NCBI RefSeq assembly: GCF_001983935.1
Contig: NZ_CP017641.1
Span: 1,240,001 to 1,304,000, forward strand
From: Fuerstiella marisgermanici
GTDB taxonomy: Bacteria; Planctomycetota; Planctomycetia; Planctomycetales; Planctomycetaceae
DNA: 64,000 nucleotides
Reading direction: 5' to 3'
A model generated the notes under the pieces. That model searched no databases. It was not told the DNA's origin and saw nothing but the letters and a program-made list of their open reading frames with translations. Numbering within the stretch: the first letter of the stretch is position 1; each line of letters begins with the position of its first letter. The translations under genes and the position numbers were made by a program. This document shows positions 46,208 through 55,961 of the stretch, piece after piece.

Positions 46208-48085
46208 TCACTTAGAAAGCTGTTTCGCTATCGATGCATGTCGATCACTAGCCTCTTTGTCTCCAAGTGCCAGATATGCGTCAACCAGCCAGCTGTGAAC
46301 TCGTTCGGCTTGCGGGTCGATCTGCACAGCTCGTTCTGCATACTCAACCGCCCTTGTCAACTGACCCTTCTGCCCCAGCAGGTGCGCCATGCGACCAAGG
46401 TATTCTGGGTCCCTCGCGTTGACTTCCAACAATCTTAGGCCGATGCGGATGGCTTCATCGGTACGACCGTGGTCGTGGTAATGAAGAAACAGTCGCCTCA
46501 GGAAACGCTCGTCAGTTGGTTTCTGATTCAGACCGGCCCGCCATGTTCTCTCTGTTGCCCCATCATCGTCAAGTAGTGAATATGCCGCGCCCAGCGCATC
46601 AAGGGCGGGAAGATCGTCCGGGACGTTTTCAACCCACTCTTCCAGCTTTGGAATTGCCTGAGCTGCCATCAACGTGCTCTTTTTTTCCTCAGCGGTCTGC
46701 GACATGAAAATCGCGTGGGCACGATCAACTTCCTCTTCGGAGATCTGAGCATTCTCCAAACCGAAAATTCTTACTTCGTAGTGTGTAGATTGAGTTTGCT
46801 GATCTGTTTTAACCTGCGGACGTCTCAGTATGCGGTGGTCGGTCTGAGAAAGGTGGGGAACGTCATTCGCCTCGAGGCTTTGCATGTGGCAGGAGATGCA
46901 AGAGTCAGCGTTTTCAATCGCCTCGCGAACTGCGAAGCTTTCGCTGCACTGGGAGTCCTGGTTTTCGTGGCATTTTAAACACCGGCTTCGATAGAAGCTG
47001 TGCTTTTCCGATTCGGCTGGCTGGCGATGCGGGTCGTGACAGGTAACGCACCCAAAATCAGCACTGTTTTGATGGCAAGTAGAGGATAACATCTGCTCCA
47101 CCTGGCTCACCGCCTCAGCTGTCTGGTCTGCGTCGACGACCGCTCCTTTCATGAACGTTGTCCAGACGTCCGTTACTCGATCACCGGGACGGAAATCGAA
47201 GTCGGTTCGACCGTAACGCAGCAGACGAGATTCGCCGATGAGGTGGCATTGCAGACAGACGTGGTCGCGCAGCTGGTTGTCCAGATCGGACGGGTTGGTA
47301 ATTGGGTCGGTTTGATCTGCTGGCAGGTGAGCCAAAGAATGAAACTCAATGTGGTCTTCGCCCGGCCCATGACAGCGCTCGCACCCTATCGCGAGTTCAT
47401 GGAACGGCTTCTCTTCAAACAAATGAGTGGATTCAGGCCGACTTGCGACGCGAGACGCATGACACTGAACGCAACCGTCGACAATTCTTCGCTGGAAATG
47501 ACGATTCTGCCGCTCGTAACCAGGCGAAAGATCCCACCGGTGCCCCTGCGTGTACCAGGTGAGTGGTGACAGCATCAGCACTCCGCCGTGGTTGATGAGA
47601 TAAGACTTTCCCCGGGTTCCCGAGCCTACCACGAAGTCAACTACTTCATCATGTTGATAGATTTGCTGTTTCGAGCCGCGATCAATCGCCGTTTCCCGAT
47701 GGATGAATGTCTTATCCTTCAGAAACGCCACGTATTCGAAGTCGTAATCGGCGTGATCACTCGGCCGGACACGAAATCGCGACGCTTCACCGGTAACTGG
47801 AGGAACGTCATCCGTCGCGACAGCCATGGAACGCCCCATCGGATGATCCGAGTATGACTCACAGATTTCCTGATGACACGAGCGACACGCATTGCTTCCA
47901 ACAAAACCCTCTGACGGTGCCTTCGGCTTTGTTACGGAGAATGCTGTATGTCGCGAATCGCGTGCCTTTGGCCGATTTTGATCGACATCAAAGACTTTGG
48001 CAGGCGGTCGTCGTTGATAGAGGTACCCGACAGCGCCCAAAGCAACTAAGACGACAACAAGTATGACCCCCACAGACTTCGTCAT
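46208..48085 (-). CDS. Seven-haem cytochrome c with TPR domain
   Basis: A 625-residue membrane-anchored protein. An N-terminal helix (VGVILVVVLVALGAVGYLY) precedes a cytochrome c-554-like region starting FVGSNACRSCHQEICESY. Seven CxxCH haem sites are visible: CRSCH, CVQCH, CERCH, CLQCH, CVTCH, CLKCH and CISCH. The last 180 residues are TPRs (LGAAYSLLDDDGATERTWRAG, LAHLLGQKG-type units, RAVEYAERAVQIDPQ). It would carry electrons in the periplasm; the partner is unknown. Its ATG overlaps the stop of the ASPIC/UnbV gene (48082-48085), so they are co-translated. Confidence 0.9.
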   Translation of the reverse strand: MTKSVGVILVVVLVALGAVGYLYQRRPPAKVFDVDQNRPKARDSRHTAFSVTKPKAPSEGFVGSNACRSCHQEICESYSDHPMGRSMAVATDDVPPVTGEASRFRVRPSDHADYDFEYVAFLKDKTFIHRETAIDRGSKQQIYQHDEVVDFVVGSGTRGKSYLINHGGVLMLSPLTWYTQGHRWDLSPGYERQNRHFQRRIVDGCVQCHASRVASRPESTHLFEEKPFHELAIGCERCHGPGEDHIEFHSLAHLPADQTDPITNPSDLDNQLRDHVCLQCHLIGESRLLRYGRTDFDFRPGDRVTDVWTTFMKGAVVDADQTAEAVSQVEQMLSSTCHQNSADFGCVTCHDPHRQPAESEKHSFYRSRCLKCHENQDSQCSESFAVREAIENADSCISCHMQSLEANDVPHLSQTDHRILRRPQVKTDQQTQSTHYEVRIFGLENAQISEEEVDRAHAIFMSQTAEEKKSTLMAAQAIPKLEEWVENVPDDLPALDALGAAYSLLDDDGATERTWRAGLNQKPTDERFLRRLFLHYHDHGRTDEAIRIGLRLLEVNARDPEYLGRMAHLLGQKGQLTRAVEYAERAVQIDPQAERVHSWLVDAYLALGDKEASDRHASIAKQLSK

Positions 48086-49884
48086 TGCGCCAACAAACCG
48101 TGCTTTTCAGAAAGGTGATAATGACGATTGGGTTCGACGTTCTCCTCGCGAAATTCTCTTCCAGATGGCCAACGAGCCGATATGGAAACGAGATTTCCCG
48201 ATGCCCCAAGTCCGAAATAGATTGCCGCTTCATGAGCGGAACAGTAGCTCGAACCTCCGCAAAGCTGCTGAATCAACTGCTGATCGTCCTGAGTCACGGT
48301 CACCTCAAGGCCGACTCCCGTCCGACTGCTCATGTCACCGATAGGGGTCAGAGATAGCCAGTTTCCCAGTTTAGCTTCATTCTTCAACAAGCCGAGAGGA
48401 GCGTTCTGGTGCACGACGGCAAGGTCTATCGCACCGTCTCGATTGTAGTCGCCACCAGCGACACCGCGTCCTAACCATTTTTCAGCGAAGTAATCGCCTG
48501 AATCCCTGGACACGTCGGTCCACAAATTCCCATCAAACCTCAGAATCTGAGCACTCATTTTCCAGGGTGAGCCGGCCAGTTCGCGCAAGTCGTCGATGTG
48601 GCCGTTTGCGATGAATAGATCCTGCCATCCATCAGCATCAAAATCAGTCATCACCGTGCCGAACCCAAGATACGGCAGGCAGGGTTGGTGTAAGCCGGAT
48701 TCCCGCGTCGAGTCAGTAAACGCGCCACGACCGAGATTCTGATACATCGTATTAGAATCATCAATAAAATGCGTTACGTATAGGTCGGGCAGGCCATTGC
48801 GGTCATAGTCACCAACCCCAATGCCCATGCTGGCCTGCAGGTGGCCCTGACCGCTTGCAGCAGCACCTGCAGCAATTGCATTTTCCGCAAAGCCTCCTAG
48901 ACCATCGTTAAGGAACAGGTGGTTTGCTTCTGTATCGTTTGCAACATACACATCCAAATCCTGGTCCCGGTCCAGGTCTGCAATGACCACCCCAAGGCTT
49001 TTGCTGCCGGGAGCATTTAGATTTCTATCGTTGGAAACTTCCGAAAAGGTGCCGTCGCCATCATTCTCAAAGTATACGTTGGCAATTTCACCGACGTGCT
49101 TGGGATGGCACGTTGTGGGAAGTCCGTCGGCATTCAGACACGGAATCGGATGTCGCGGGTCGTAGTCCACGTAATTGCAGACGTATAAGTCAGCGTCACC
49201 ATCATTATCCAGATCTCCGAAAGCAACGCTGGATGCCCATCGTGTATTATTTATACCAGCGGCGTTCGTGACGTCCTGAAAAGTACCGTCACCAAGATTT
49301 CGATACAGCACATCCGGGCCGACATTCGCGATGTAGATGTCGCTGAATCCATCGTTGTCAAAGTCCGCTACCGACACCCCGCTACCGTAGCACCGATCTG
49401 AAGCTGCAATCAGGCATTCTTCAGAACAATCCCGGAAATGTTGCCCACCGATATTTCTGAAGACCCGATCCTTTAGCTCCGGAGCTTCTGTTTCCATAGA
49501 ACCGCCTTGCGGCAGCACCAGATCCGGCCACAAATCATGGTCAAGGTCGATCCAGCCGCACCCTCCGGAAGTGGCAGACGGCATCAGTTTCTTCGGCGAA
49601 TCTCCGTTCTCGAAACGGAACGAAACGCCGACATCCGCCGCGATATCCATGAACGGTATTGGAGGCTTACTGACAGGGGACGGTAAGTCGTGAGGGTTAT
49701 CTGATGGCTGCAGATCGGCAGTCAGACTTAGCCCCTCCCGCTTCGTTGCTGGTGGCCGACCGTTGCTGAAGGGGGCAGGTGCTGAAGTCCCTGAATCTAC
49801 GCAGCCGCTGGCTAGAAAGCAGGGCAGCGTGAGCAGGGTCACGTTTAACGCAAGCAACAAATTCCGGCAAAGAAAGTTCAACAC
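48082..49884 (-). CDS. FG-GAP / ASPIC-UnbV (CRTAC1-like) lipoprotein
   Basis: A 600-residue lipoprotein. GTG 49884, with AGGA a few bases ahead, gives a signal with lipobox FLASGC; a TTG at 49917 is also open. The body is a beta-propeller with calcium-binding loops of the D-x-D-x-D-G type (DFDNDGFSDIYIAN, DLDNDGDADLYVCN, DYDRNGLPDLYVTH, DFDADGWQDLFIANG). The end is an ASPIC/UnbV domain (TGVGLEVTV ... ISARWPSGREF). By family knowledge such proteins are extracellular or surface-bound and calcium-dependent; the ligand is unknown. It is coupled to the multihaem cytochrome gene. Confidence 0.9.
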   Translation of the reverse strand: MLNFLCRNLLLALNVTLLTLPCFLASGCVDSGTSAPAPFSNGRPPATKREGLSLTADLQPSDNPHDLPSPVSKPPIPFMDIAADVGVSFRFENGDSPKKLMPSATSGGCGWIDLDHDLWPDLVLPQGGSMETEAPELKDRVFRNIGGQHFRDCSEECLIAASDRCYGSGVSVADFDNDGFSDIYIANVGPDVLYRNLGDGTFQDVTNAAGINNTRWASSVAFGDLDNDGDADLYVCNYVDYDPRHPIPCLNADGLPTTCHPKHVGEIANVYFENDGDGTFSEVSNDRNLNAPGSKSLGVVIADLDRDQDLDVYVANDTEANHLFLNDGLGGFAENAIAAGAAASGQGHLQASMGIGVGDYDRNGLPDLYVTHFIDDSNTMYQNLGRGAFTDSTRESGLHQPCLPYLGFGTVMTDFDADGWQDLFIANGHIDDLRELAGSPWKMSAQILRFDGNLWTDVSRDSGDYFAEKWLGRGVAGGDYNRDGAIDLAVVHQNAPLGLLKNEAKLGNWLSLTPIGDMSSRTGVGLEVTVTQDDQQLIQQLCGGSSYCSAHEAAIYFGLGASGNLVSISARWPSGREFREENVEPNRHYHLSEKHGLLAQ

Positions 49885-50041
49885 GTACCATCCTGATGAA
49901 GCAGATCTGAATGTCAAGAGGCCGGTTCACGACGAATCGCACGAACTGCTCGCAGAGATTAAACGTGCGTTTACTGACATAGCCCCGCTCAAGTTTTTCG
50001 TCAAATGACTGGTGAAGAGCTGGAACTTTAAAACGCAAGAA

Positions 50042-50069
50042 CCCGCAGGCGATTTCAGTCACCTGCGGG
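50042..50069 (-). terminator. Terminator after DUF1559 gene
   Basis: CCCGCAGG (50042-50049) and CCTGCGGG (50062-50069) pair perfectly around a 12-base loop. On the minus strand it is followed by TTCTTGCGTTTT, a moderate T tract. It lies 36 bases after the DUF1559 stop. Confidence 0.7.
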
Positions 50070-50104
50070 CATTGCCAAGTCATCAGATGTGGGTGAAAGT
50101 TAGC

Positions 50105-51214
50105 TTAGAAATCACTAACAGTTTCTCCCCCGCCACTGGTTCCGATTCCTTTTTGAACGCCGATGTCCAGATTTTCGCTAACGAATCGAACCGATCCATC
50201 AGCCAGAACACACTGAGCACCACCCGTGTGGGTGCTGCAGAAGCTACTGCCACGTGTGTCGTTGTCACCCCGTCCATTGTACTCGTTGTCTGAGTTAATC
50301 TTCTTGTTGAAAGTGTTCAGACCGTTGATGGGGGAAATCCAAGTGCAGTTTCGTGACATACGGCTTGGTTCACGCTTCGTATAACGCCAGTGATGGTCCT
50401 CGAAGACCATTACTGTGTTTGAAGTTCCGTCAGTGATCTGAGCGATCCTGGCGGAACCACGATGCCAGAAGCAGCCGCGACGTGGAGTGTGACCGTCCCA
50501 GTCGAGGTCGAAAGTAACGACCCACTCAGGACTGGACCAGCCGGCACCGTTATGCGAATTGTTAACGCCGGTGTTAGAGTCACGCCAGCCACTGTGGCAA
50601 AAGCCCATGTTGCCGACATAGTCTGTTCGACCGCCACTGTAGCCGATACCACCACCACCTCCACCGTCAGCGAATGGTCCTCCTCGGTAGGAAAATGCAC
50701 CGTTGTTCCCGTTCGCCGTGTAAATTTTTGCCTGACCGTTGCTGGGACACAACAACCCAGGAATTACGGTCTTAGCGAGTTCCTTAACCTCAAAACGCCC
50801 ATACCCTGTTCCAGTTCCCGGAGTCGTTCCGTTAGTGGTGGCGCTGTTTGGCGTATTGAACGTGCCGTATCCATCGAGTGCATTGTACAGCGGCCCCTGA
50901 TCCATGTACGGCAGAGCGGCTGTAATCCAGCTGATCATACCTTGCGTACCACTTCCGAAAGTTGCCCCAACGCTTGCGTTTGGGTTGTTAACTGACCCGT
51001 CGTAATTCAGTGGAAACTGGTTGAACACGTCGTGGTAGTTGTGACATGCCAACCCAAGTTGTTTGAGGTTGTTCTTGCACTGAGTTCTGCGAGCCGCTTC
51101 GCGTGCTTGTTGCACAGCTGGTAGCAATAAAGCGATGAGAATCGCAATAATTGCAATCACCACCAGCAGTTCAATCAGCGTGAAACCGCGCGGTCGGTAT
51201 TTCGTTGCCTTCAT
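50105..51214 (-). CDS. DUF1559 pseudopilin-like protein
   Basis: A 369-residue protein of the large planctomycete DUF1559 family. It starts with a type IV pilin-like leader: [20 protein letters not shown], with the glutamate at position 5 after the cut, then [34 protein letters not shown]. The body is the SBP_bac_10-like domain ending [16 protein letters not shown]. The leader would be cleaved by a prepilin peptidase; the mature protein is probably exposed outside. GAGGA precedes the start. A 64-residue lipoprotein gene lies just upstream in the same unit. Confidence 0.92.
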   Translation of the reverse strand: MKATKYRPRGFTLIELLVVIAIIAILIALLLPAVQQAREAARRTQCKNNLKQLGLACHNYHDVFNQFPLNYDGSVNNPNASVGATFGSGTQGMISWITAALPYMDQGPLYNALDGYGTFNTPNSATTNGTTPGTGTGYGRFEVKELAKTVIPGLLCPSNGQAKIYTANGNNGAFSYRGGPFADGGGGGGIGYSGGRTDYVGNMGFCHSGWRDSNTGVNNSHNGAGWSSPEWVVTFDLDWDGHTPRRGCFWHRGSARIAQITDGTSNTVMVFEDHHWRYTKREPSRMSRNCTWISPINGLNTFNKKINSDNEYNGRGDNDTRGSSFCSTHTGGAQCVLADGSVRFVSENLDIGVQKGIGTSGGGETVSDF

Positions 51215-51311
51215 CTAGGGAATCCTCGAAAAAACATAAAAAAGCACCAGCCAACAATGACTGGATAAATTCAGGTCCATCGTCTTGTAGACGCAAGACC
51301 GTCCGATCAAA

Positions 51312-51506
51312 TTACTTCTTTGCGGCTGGATTAGAACCGGGACCGCCCCTGCCCGCACTGCTGTACTGATCATAGTCGTCCGAACCGGCTTGCGGAGGAG
51401 GAGGTGCACCTTCGGTAGGCTCATCGCTCTGGCTACCGCCACCACATCCTACGATTCCGCTACCAGCTAGCAGCAAGGTTAGAAAGAACATACTGAAACG
51501 AGACAT
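51312..51506 (-). CDS. Small proline-rich lipoprotein
   Basis: A 64-residue lipoprotein. From ATG 51506 there is a short signal (MFFLTLLLAGSGIVGCGGG) with lipobox, then a Gly/Pro/Ser-rich tail (APPPPQAGSDDY ... GGPGSNPAAKK). Small proteins like this are often found next to DUF1559 genes in planctomycetes. The open frame extends to 51602, but only the internal ATG makes a good lipoprotein signal. It is 97 bases ahead of the DUF1559 gene. AT-rich sequence upstream (51520-51640) probably holds the promoter. Confidence 0.8.
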   Translation of the reverse strand: MSRFSMFFLTLLLAGSGIVGCGGGSQSDEPTEGAPPPPQAGSDDYDQYSSAGRGGPGSNPAAKK

Positions 51507-51704
51507 CGGCAAACACCTACGTACGTGTGTCAAGAAATTTGGGATTGGCCATAATAATACAAGTAAGTTACGTAATGTCGCAGAATATCGAATAAGTGCC
51601 AAGAGTCAAATAAATCACATACCGAAACTTTGTTGAAAAACTAACCAGGCAAGCGAGGCTCTGTTTATTTGGCGTGTTTCTCGCTTCGAAACCTCTTCGG
51701 GTGA

Positions 51705-52892
51705 TTATTCCGGATTCAGCCTGCTGGCAAGGGCATTTTGGACAACGTCCGGTCCGGTTTGCTCCAGATGGGCATAGATTTCATTTACCAGTTCAAGGCT
51801 GAGGTCTCTGGCGTTGGGGCTTTGCAGTAGCTTTCCGTGGAGAGTTTTGCCCTGCATGGCTAATTCGCCCACCGTTGCTGCCTCCTCATTTTTTCCCTGT
51901 TTTCTAAGGACGTCTGCCAGGAATAATCGCGCTCTCCAGTCCCACGGCCCCAGCTCAATCGCGCGGCGCAACGAAGTTGCTGCTGCCTCAAATGACTTAC
52001 CTGCCGTTAGTAGCCAGCCACGAAATCGCCAGAAACGACCGTCGTTTTCTGCATTTGCCGGGGCTTTGCCTAAGAGACTTCGCACTTTTTCGGAGTCACC
52101 GTCGAATATCGCCAGTTCGATCAGCAGGGCGAGCGGCTCAAGTGCTTCCGGATACTTCTCGTGGCAGCGATCGACAAGGCTTCTGTCGCCTGGCATCACT
52201 GTTGATGTACCAAACTTTGGTAGTGATCGACTTGATGTCACTTTCGCGGCATAAACCGCCTGCGCGACTTCCAGGATCTGGTTGTCAGGGTACTGGCTAA
52301 GCCAGCGGGTGACGGTTGCCAAACCGTCTGAAAAGTTGAGGTCGTCGGCGAGTACCAAGTAGGCATAGGCTTCGCGTGGTTCTGCCTTGTGCTTTGCTGC
52401 TGCGATGATCTGTTCGACCAGCTTTTGTCGTTGAAGAGTCATCGCATACCAGTAAATCAGGCGCTGGTGGGGGACATCGGCCGCCGGTTCGAGAGTCAGA
52501 ATTTTGTTCCAAACGTCAATTGCCTCCAGTGGCTGATTCAAATCTGAAAAGAGGATTTCCGCTCGCATGGCCTGAGCGGACAGGTAGCCGTGATAGTCTT
52601 CACTGACGTGGTGTAAGGCATCTACGGCTGCCTGATAATCCTCAAGCTGAACACATGCTTCGGCGTAGTAGGCTTTTCCATCATTTGTTGCAGGATCCCA
52701 GCGCAACCAGTCCTCAGAAATGGTCTTCAGAGTCGTCCAGTCGCCTTTGAGAACCGCTTTTCGAGCGTCCCGCTCAAATCCTGTGATTCGATGCTGACTA
52801 GTCCAAATCCACGCGGCGACAGCCAAGACAACGGTCACCGTGAGCAGGATCAAAGAAGATGTGGACTTCAGTCTGAAACGTTTGGGCAACAA
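51705..52892 (-). CDS. Membrane-anchored TPR protein
   Basis: A 395-residue protein. One N-terminal helix (SSLILLTVTVVLAVAAWIW) is followed by TPR-like helices over the whole length (DYQAAVDALHHVSEDY, EAAATSLRRAIELGPWDWRA, LFLADVLRKQGKNEEAATVG). The start is a TTG at 52892 and is uncertain. It lies between the two ASPIC/UnbV genes on the same strand, 143 bases after the larger one, and may work with it; that is positional inference. Confidence 0.75.
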   Translation of the reverse strand: MLPKRFRLKSTSSLILLTVTVVLAVAAWIWTSQHRITGFERDARKAVLKGDWTTLKTISEDWLRWDPATNDGKAYYAEACVQLEDYQAAVDALHHVSEDYHGYLSAQAMRAEILFSDLNQPLEAIDVWNKILTLEPAADVPHQRLIYWYAMTLQRQKLVEQIIAAAKHKAEPREAYAYLVLADDLNFSDGLATVTRWLSQYPDNQILEVAQAVYAAKVTSSRSLPKFGTSTVMPGDRSLVDRCHEKYPEALEPLALLIELAIFDGDSEKVRSLLGKAPANAENDGRFWRFRGWLLTAGKSFEAAATSLRRAIELGPWDWRARLFLADVLRKQGKNEEAATVGELAMQGKTLHGKLLQSPNARDLSLELVNEIYAHLEQTGPDVVQNALASRLNPE

Positions 52893-53035
52893 GGCGTTGG
52901 ATTCTACAGAGATGGGGCGTTGGAATGTTACTTAGTGGAAATCCTGAATTGTGTATTCTATTCAGCCATGCACTCGAATCGTAAACCAAGTGAAAATTTC
53001 GTGAACAATTGCTCCCCGAACGGCTCTGGGGGGCT

Positions 53036-55945
53036 CTACTTCGGCCTCACCCAGAGACGCGGACTACCTTCCACAGCATCCAGCGAAGAGGACACAGGAA
53101 TGTCCTTAAACTCGGCAGTGCTGCCCCCTGGCCATTCAATCGTTATCTGACAGGTCGGCGGGGCCTGTGCCCCCAGCCCGATGTGAATCATCCGTTCCTG
53201 GCTTCCATGGAATCCGTCGCCTGCAGTTAGTTCCGCTCGCCACTGCTGTGACCCACATACAAGCGTGACCGCCGTCCCAATCGCATCACGGGCGGTGGAC
53301 TTAGCGTGAAGCCTGATCGAAACGTTCTTACCAATCGGTTCGGTCAGGTTTGTCAACAGAAGCGGAGCAGAAGCCAGAGTGCCAACAACAACATCAGGCG
53401 CGCCGTCGCAATTCCAGTCTGTGACCAGCGCACATCGCCCAAAGATCGGGCGTTGGAAAACGTCACCGACCTCATCAGTCGCCAGTTGGGTGAACTGAAC
53501 GCCCTCGTCGTGTCGAAAAATCTGCATGGGCATCGCATACTCGATCTCAGGCTCCTCAAATGTGGCAACGTGTCCGTTTGCCACAAAAAGGTCCCAATCA
53601 CCATCACAATCAGGATCGAAAAACTGGGTTCCCCAGCCTACGTATGGAAGTCCGGCGTGGCGAAGACCGGTGTCCGCAATTTGATCAACGAAGAACCCCT
53701 GCGATTTTTGCACGAACAATGAATTCGCTTCTGCGCTGTAGTTTGTGACCAAGAAGTCCAGCTTTCCGTCTCGATTGACGTCGGCGGCTGCAATTCCCAT
53801 TGAAGATGTGTATTTCCCCTCCGCGTTCACCGCAACGCCGCGTGCGAATCCGTCATTTTGCAGACGCGGTTTTCCAGCTTTGTTACCATCTGAAGTGCGC
53901 GAAGAAACAGGTGTCAGCAAATAGTCTGGTTGACCATCATTCCCCACGAAAAGCGACAACGCGTTTTGATTGATGGGCTCGGAATTTGAGGCTGACGCTA
54001 ATTCATGGTCGGCGGCCAGAGATCGTGAGGACATCGTGATAATTCCCAGGCCTGGCCCATCTTCCCCTTCATGAGTACACACCGATGGATGAAATATTCC
54101 GCGGTCTTGAGACCAGTGAACCTCGTCGAATGCCCCCTTGAATGGCCTGGTCGAGCAGCTGTCGCGGTTACAGTGATCACGAAAAACACGATCCCCCTCA
54201 AGATAATTAACGTCGTAAATGTCGGGGTTGCTATCCCCATCCAGATCGGCAATCAGGCAACTTGTCGTCCAACGGCTTGAGGCGAAGCCACAATCTTCTG
54301 TGGCATCGCGGAACGTGCCGTCTCCGTTGTTGAGCAGCAGGCGATTCTGTCCGATATTCGCAACATAAAGATCTGGAAAACCATCGTTGTTCACGTCACC
54401 TGCGGCGCAGCCCTGACCATAGGCTCCTTCTTTCGCGATGCCGCTGACTTCTTCGACGCTGGTGAACCGCCCGTCGATCTGACGAAAAAAAACGTCGGAA
54501 GCCTGGTCCACGGTGGAGGGTAAAAGGCTGCCGTCCGGCCAATCGGCTCCCTGTGTGAAAAACAAATCCGGTTGACTATCCAGGTCGTAGTCAATAACGG
54601 CAATCCCGCCGCCGGTCGACTCAAACATTCTGACATTGGTCGTATTCGGCGGTCGGCCAATGTTATACGCGAAGTTCAATCCGAGTTGCTGCGCCTGGTC
54701 GATAAATTGAATGCGTGTTGCCTCGCGGTTTCGCATGACTGTTGAGTCGCCGCCTGCAGACTCACTCTCAGTTGGAACCTCGAATTTTGGATATCCATTC
54801 AAAGGATGATCGCGCCAGATGTTGTCGCTGGAGACTGTCGGAACAGGCGGCGGCCTGCTGTGGCGGCTTAGCCTGACGAATGCCTCGGCTTCCCAGTTGG
54901 GAATGTCAACTTTGCTTCTGGCGAGTCGAAGCCACTGGTAGGCTTCGTTTGGGCGGTCTAATTTTTCAAGCAGATCGACAAGCTTTTTCGCCGTTGACGC
55001 ATCTTTTCCACCCTCGCGAAGGAACTTGGAGACTTGCTCCCGCAACTGAAACAGTTGTTCGGTGAGTTGTCGATACTGCGGGGCTTCGACTGCATTCAGA
55101 TTCGTCAGTGCTGAGGAGAGCAAATATGAAGCGCGATACGACGCCGGAATTTTTTGGGCAGCTTCTGAATAGCACCAAATCGCCATCCGGTGCCGACTAT
55201 CCAAATTACTCCAAAGTCCGCATGCAATCAGCACATCAGGTGAGTGTCTGATTTGTTCAGGGACCTGCTCATACCATTCTTGCAGTGCGGCTGGATCAGT
55301 GTCGACCAGGATTTCTCCGAGCAACCCTTGAGCTTCGGCAGCGTCCGGCCGGTGCAACGCAATTCTTTCCAAACGCCTTCGCGCCGTCGCAAATTCCTTT
55401 CTTGAAAACTCCTCAATCGCAAGCCCAAGATTCACGCTGATATCGTTGGGCGTTCGCTTTTCTGCTGCCTCCAGTCGTGGCCGATACTCGGGGTGCCTTC
55501 GGTCATAGTCCGTCAGCATGACCAGTTCCCGTGCTGCAAGAGACCGTTGGTTCGACTGCGACCGCCACAGATGAGCCGCCTTACTTCGATACCCGGCCAT
55601 CGCATAATAATCCGCCAGCTTCGATTGTGTGGTCCAATCGAAGTTTCTCGTGGCGGCCTCTTCTTCCAGTTGAGCAATCGCTTCCGTCAGCTTTCCGTTG
55701 ATCGTTGGGCGTATCTTGATTTCGTCGCTCGGCGTATTGCTACGAGACCCCAAGTCGGGTTGCTGTTCGCGACTGCCAGTTCGCGCATTGGCTGAGGGTG
55801 CAGATTCAGGTGGAGGCGGTTCGACTGGACTTCGACTGGAAGTGACTTCAACGGGCTGAGTGCTGTCCTTAACTTCGGGCTCAGATTGAAAGCAGCCACA
55901 ACACACGCCGATCCAAATGCAACAGGCCAGGTTTCGAAGTTGCAT
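53036..55945 (-). CDS. TPR plus FG-GAP / ASPIC-UnbV lipoprotein
   Basis: A 969-residue lipoprotein, paralogous in its C-terminal part to the one at 48082. ATG 55945 with GAGG nine bases upstream gives the signal (LACCIWIGVCCGC lipobox); an ATG at 55969 overlapping dprA is also in frame. After a Pro/Ser-rich linker come TPR helices (about 85-360), then propeller repeats with calcium loops (DVNNDGFPDLYVAN, DLDGDSNPDIY, DVNRDGKLDFLVTN) and a C-terminal ASPIC/UnbV domain (AIGTAVTLVCGSQQW ... ITIEWPGGSTAEF). It follows dprA by 16 bases, so it is part of that operon. Confidence 0.9.
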   Translation of the reverse strand: MQLRNLACCIWIGVCCGCFQSEPEVKDSTQPVEVTSSRSPVEPPPPESAPSANARTGSREQQPDLGSRSNTPSDEIKIRPTINGKLTEAIAQLEEEAATRNFDWTTQSKLADYYAMAGYRSKAAHLWRSQSNQRSLAARELVMLTDYDRRHPEYRPRLEAAEKRTPNDISVNLGLAIEEFSRKEFATARRRLERIALHRPDAAEAQGLLGEILVDTDPAALQEWYEQVPEQIRHSPDVLIACGLWSNLDSRHRMAIWCYSEAAQKIPASYRASYLLSSALTNLNAVEAPQYRQLTEQLFQLREQVSKFLREGGKDASTAKKLVDLLEKLDRPNEAYQWLRLARSKVDIPNWEAEAFVRLSRHSRPPPVPTVSSDNIWRDHPLNGYPKFEVPTESESAGGDSTVMRNREATRIQFIDQAQQLGLNFAYNIGRPPNTTNVRMFESTGGGIAVIDYDLDSQPDLFFTQGADWPDGSLLPSTVDQASDVFFRQIDGRFTSVEEVSGIAKEGAYGQGCAAGDVNNDGFPDLYVANIGQNRLLLNNGDGTFRDATEDCGFASSRWTTSCLIADLDGDSNPDIYDVNYLEGDRVFRDHCNRDSCSTRPFKGAFDEVHWSQDRGIFHPSVCTHEGEDGPGLGIITMSSRSLAADHELASASNSEPINQNALSLFVGNDGQPDYLLTPVSSRTSDGNKAGKPRLQNDGFARGVAVNAEGKYTSSMGIAAADVNRDGKLDFLVTNYSAEANSLFVQKSQGFFVDQIADTGLRHAGLPYVGWGTQFFDPDCDGDWDLFVANGHVATFEEPEIEYAMPMQIFRHDEGVQFTQLATDEVGDVFQRPIFGRCALVTDWNCDGAPDVVVGTLASAPLLLTNLTEPIGKNVSIRLHAKSTARDAIGTAVTLVCGSQQWRAELTAGDGFHGSQERMIHIGLGAQAPPTCQITIEWPGGSTAEFKDIPVSSSLDAVEGSPRLWVRPK

Positions 55946-55961
55946 TTGTAAGGACCTCACG

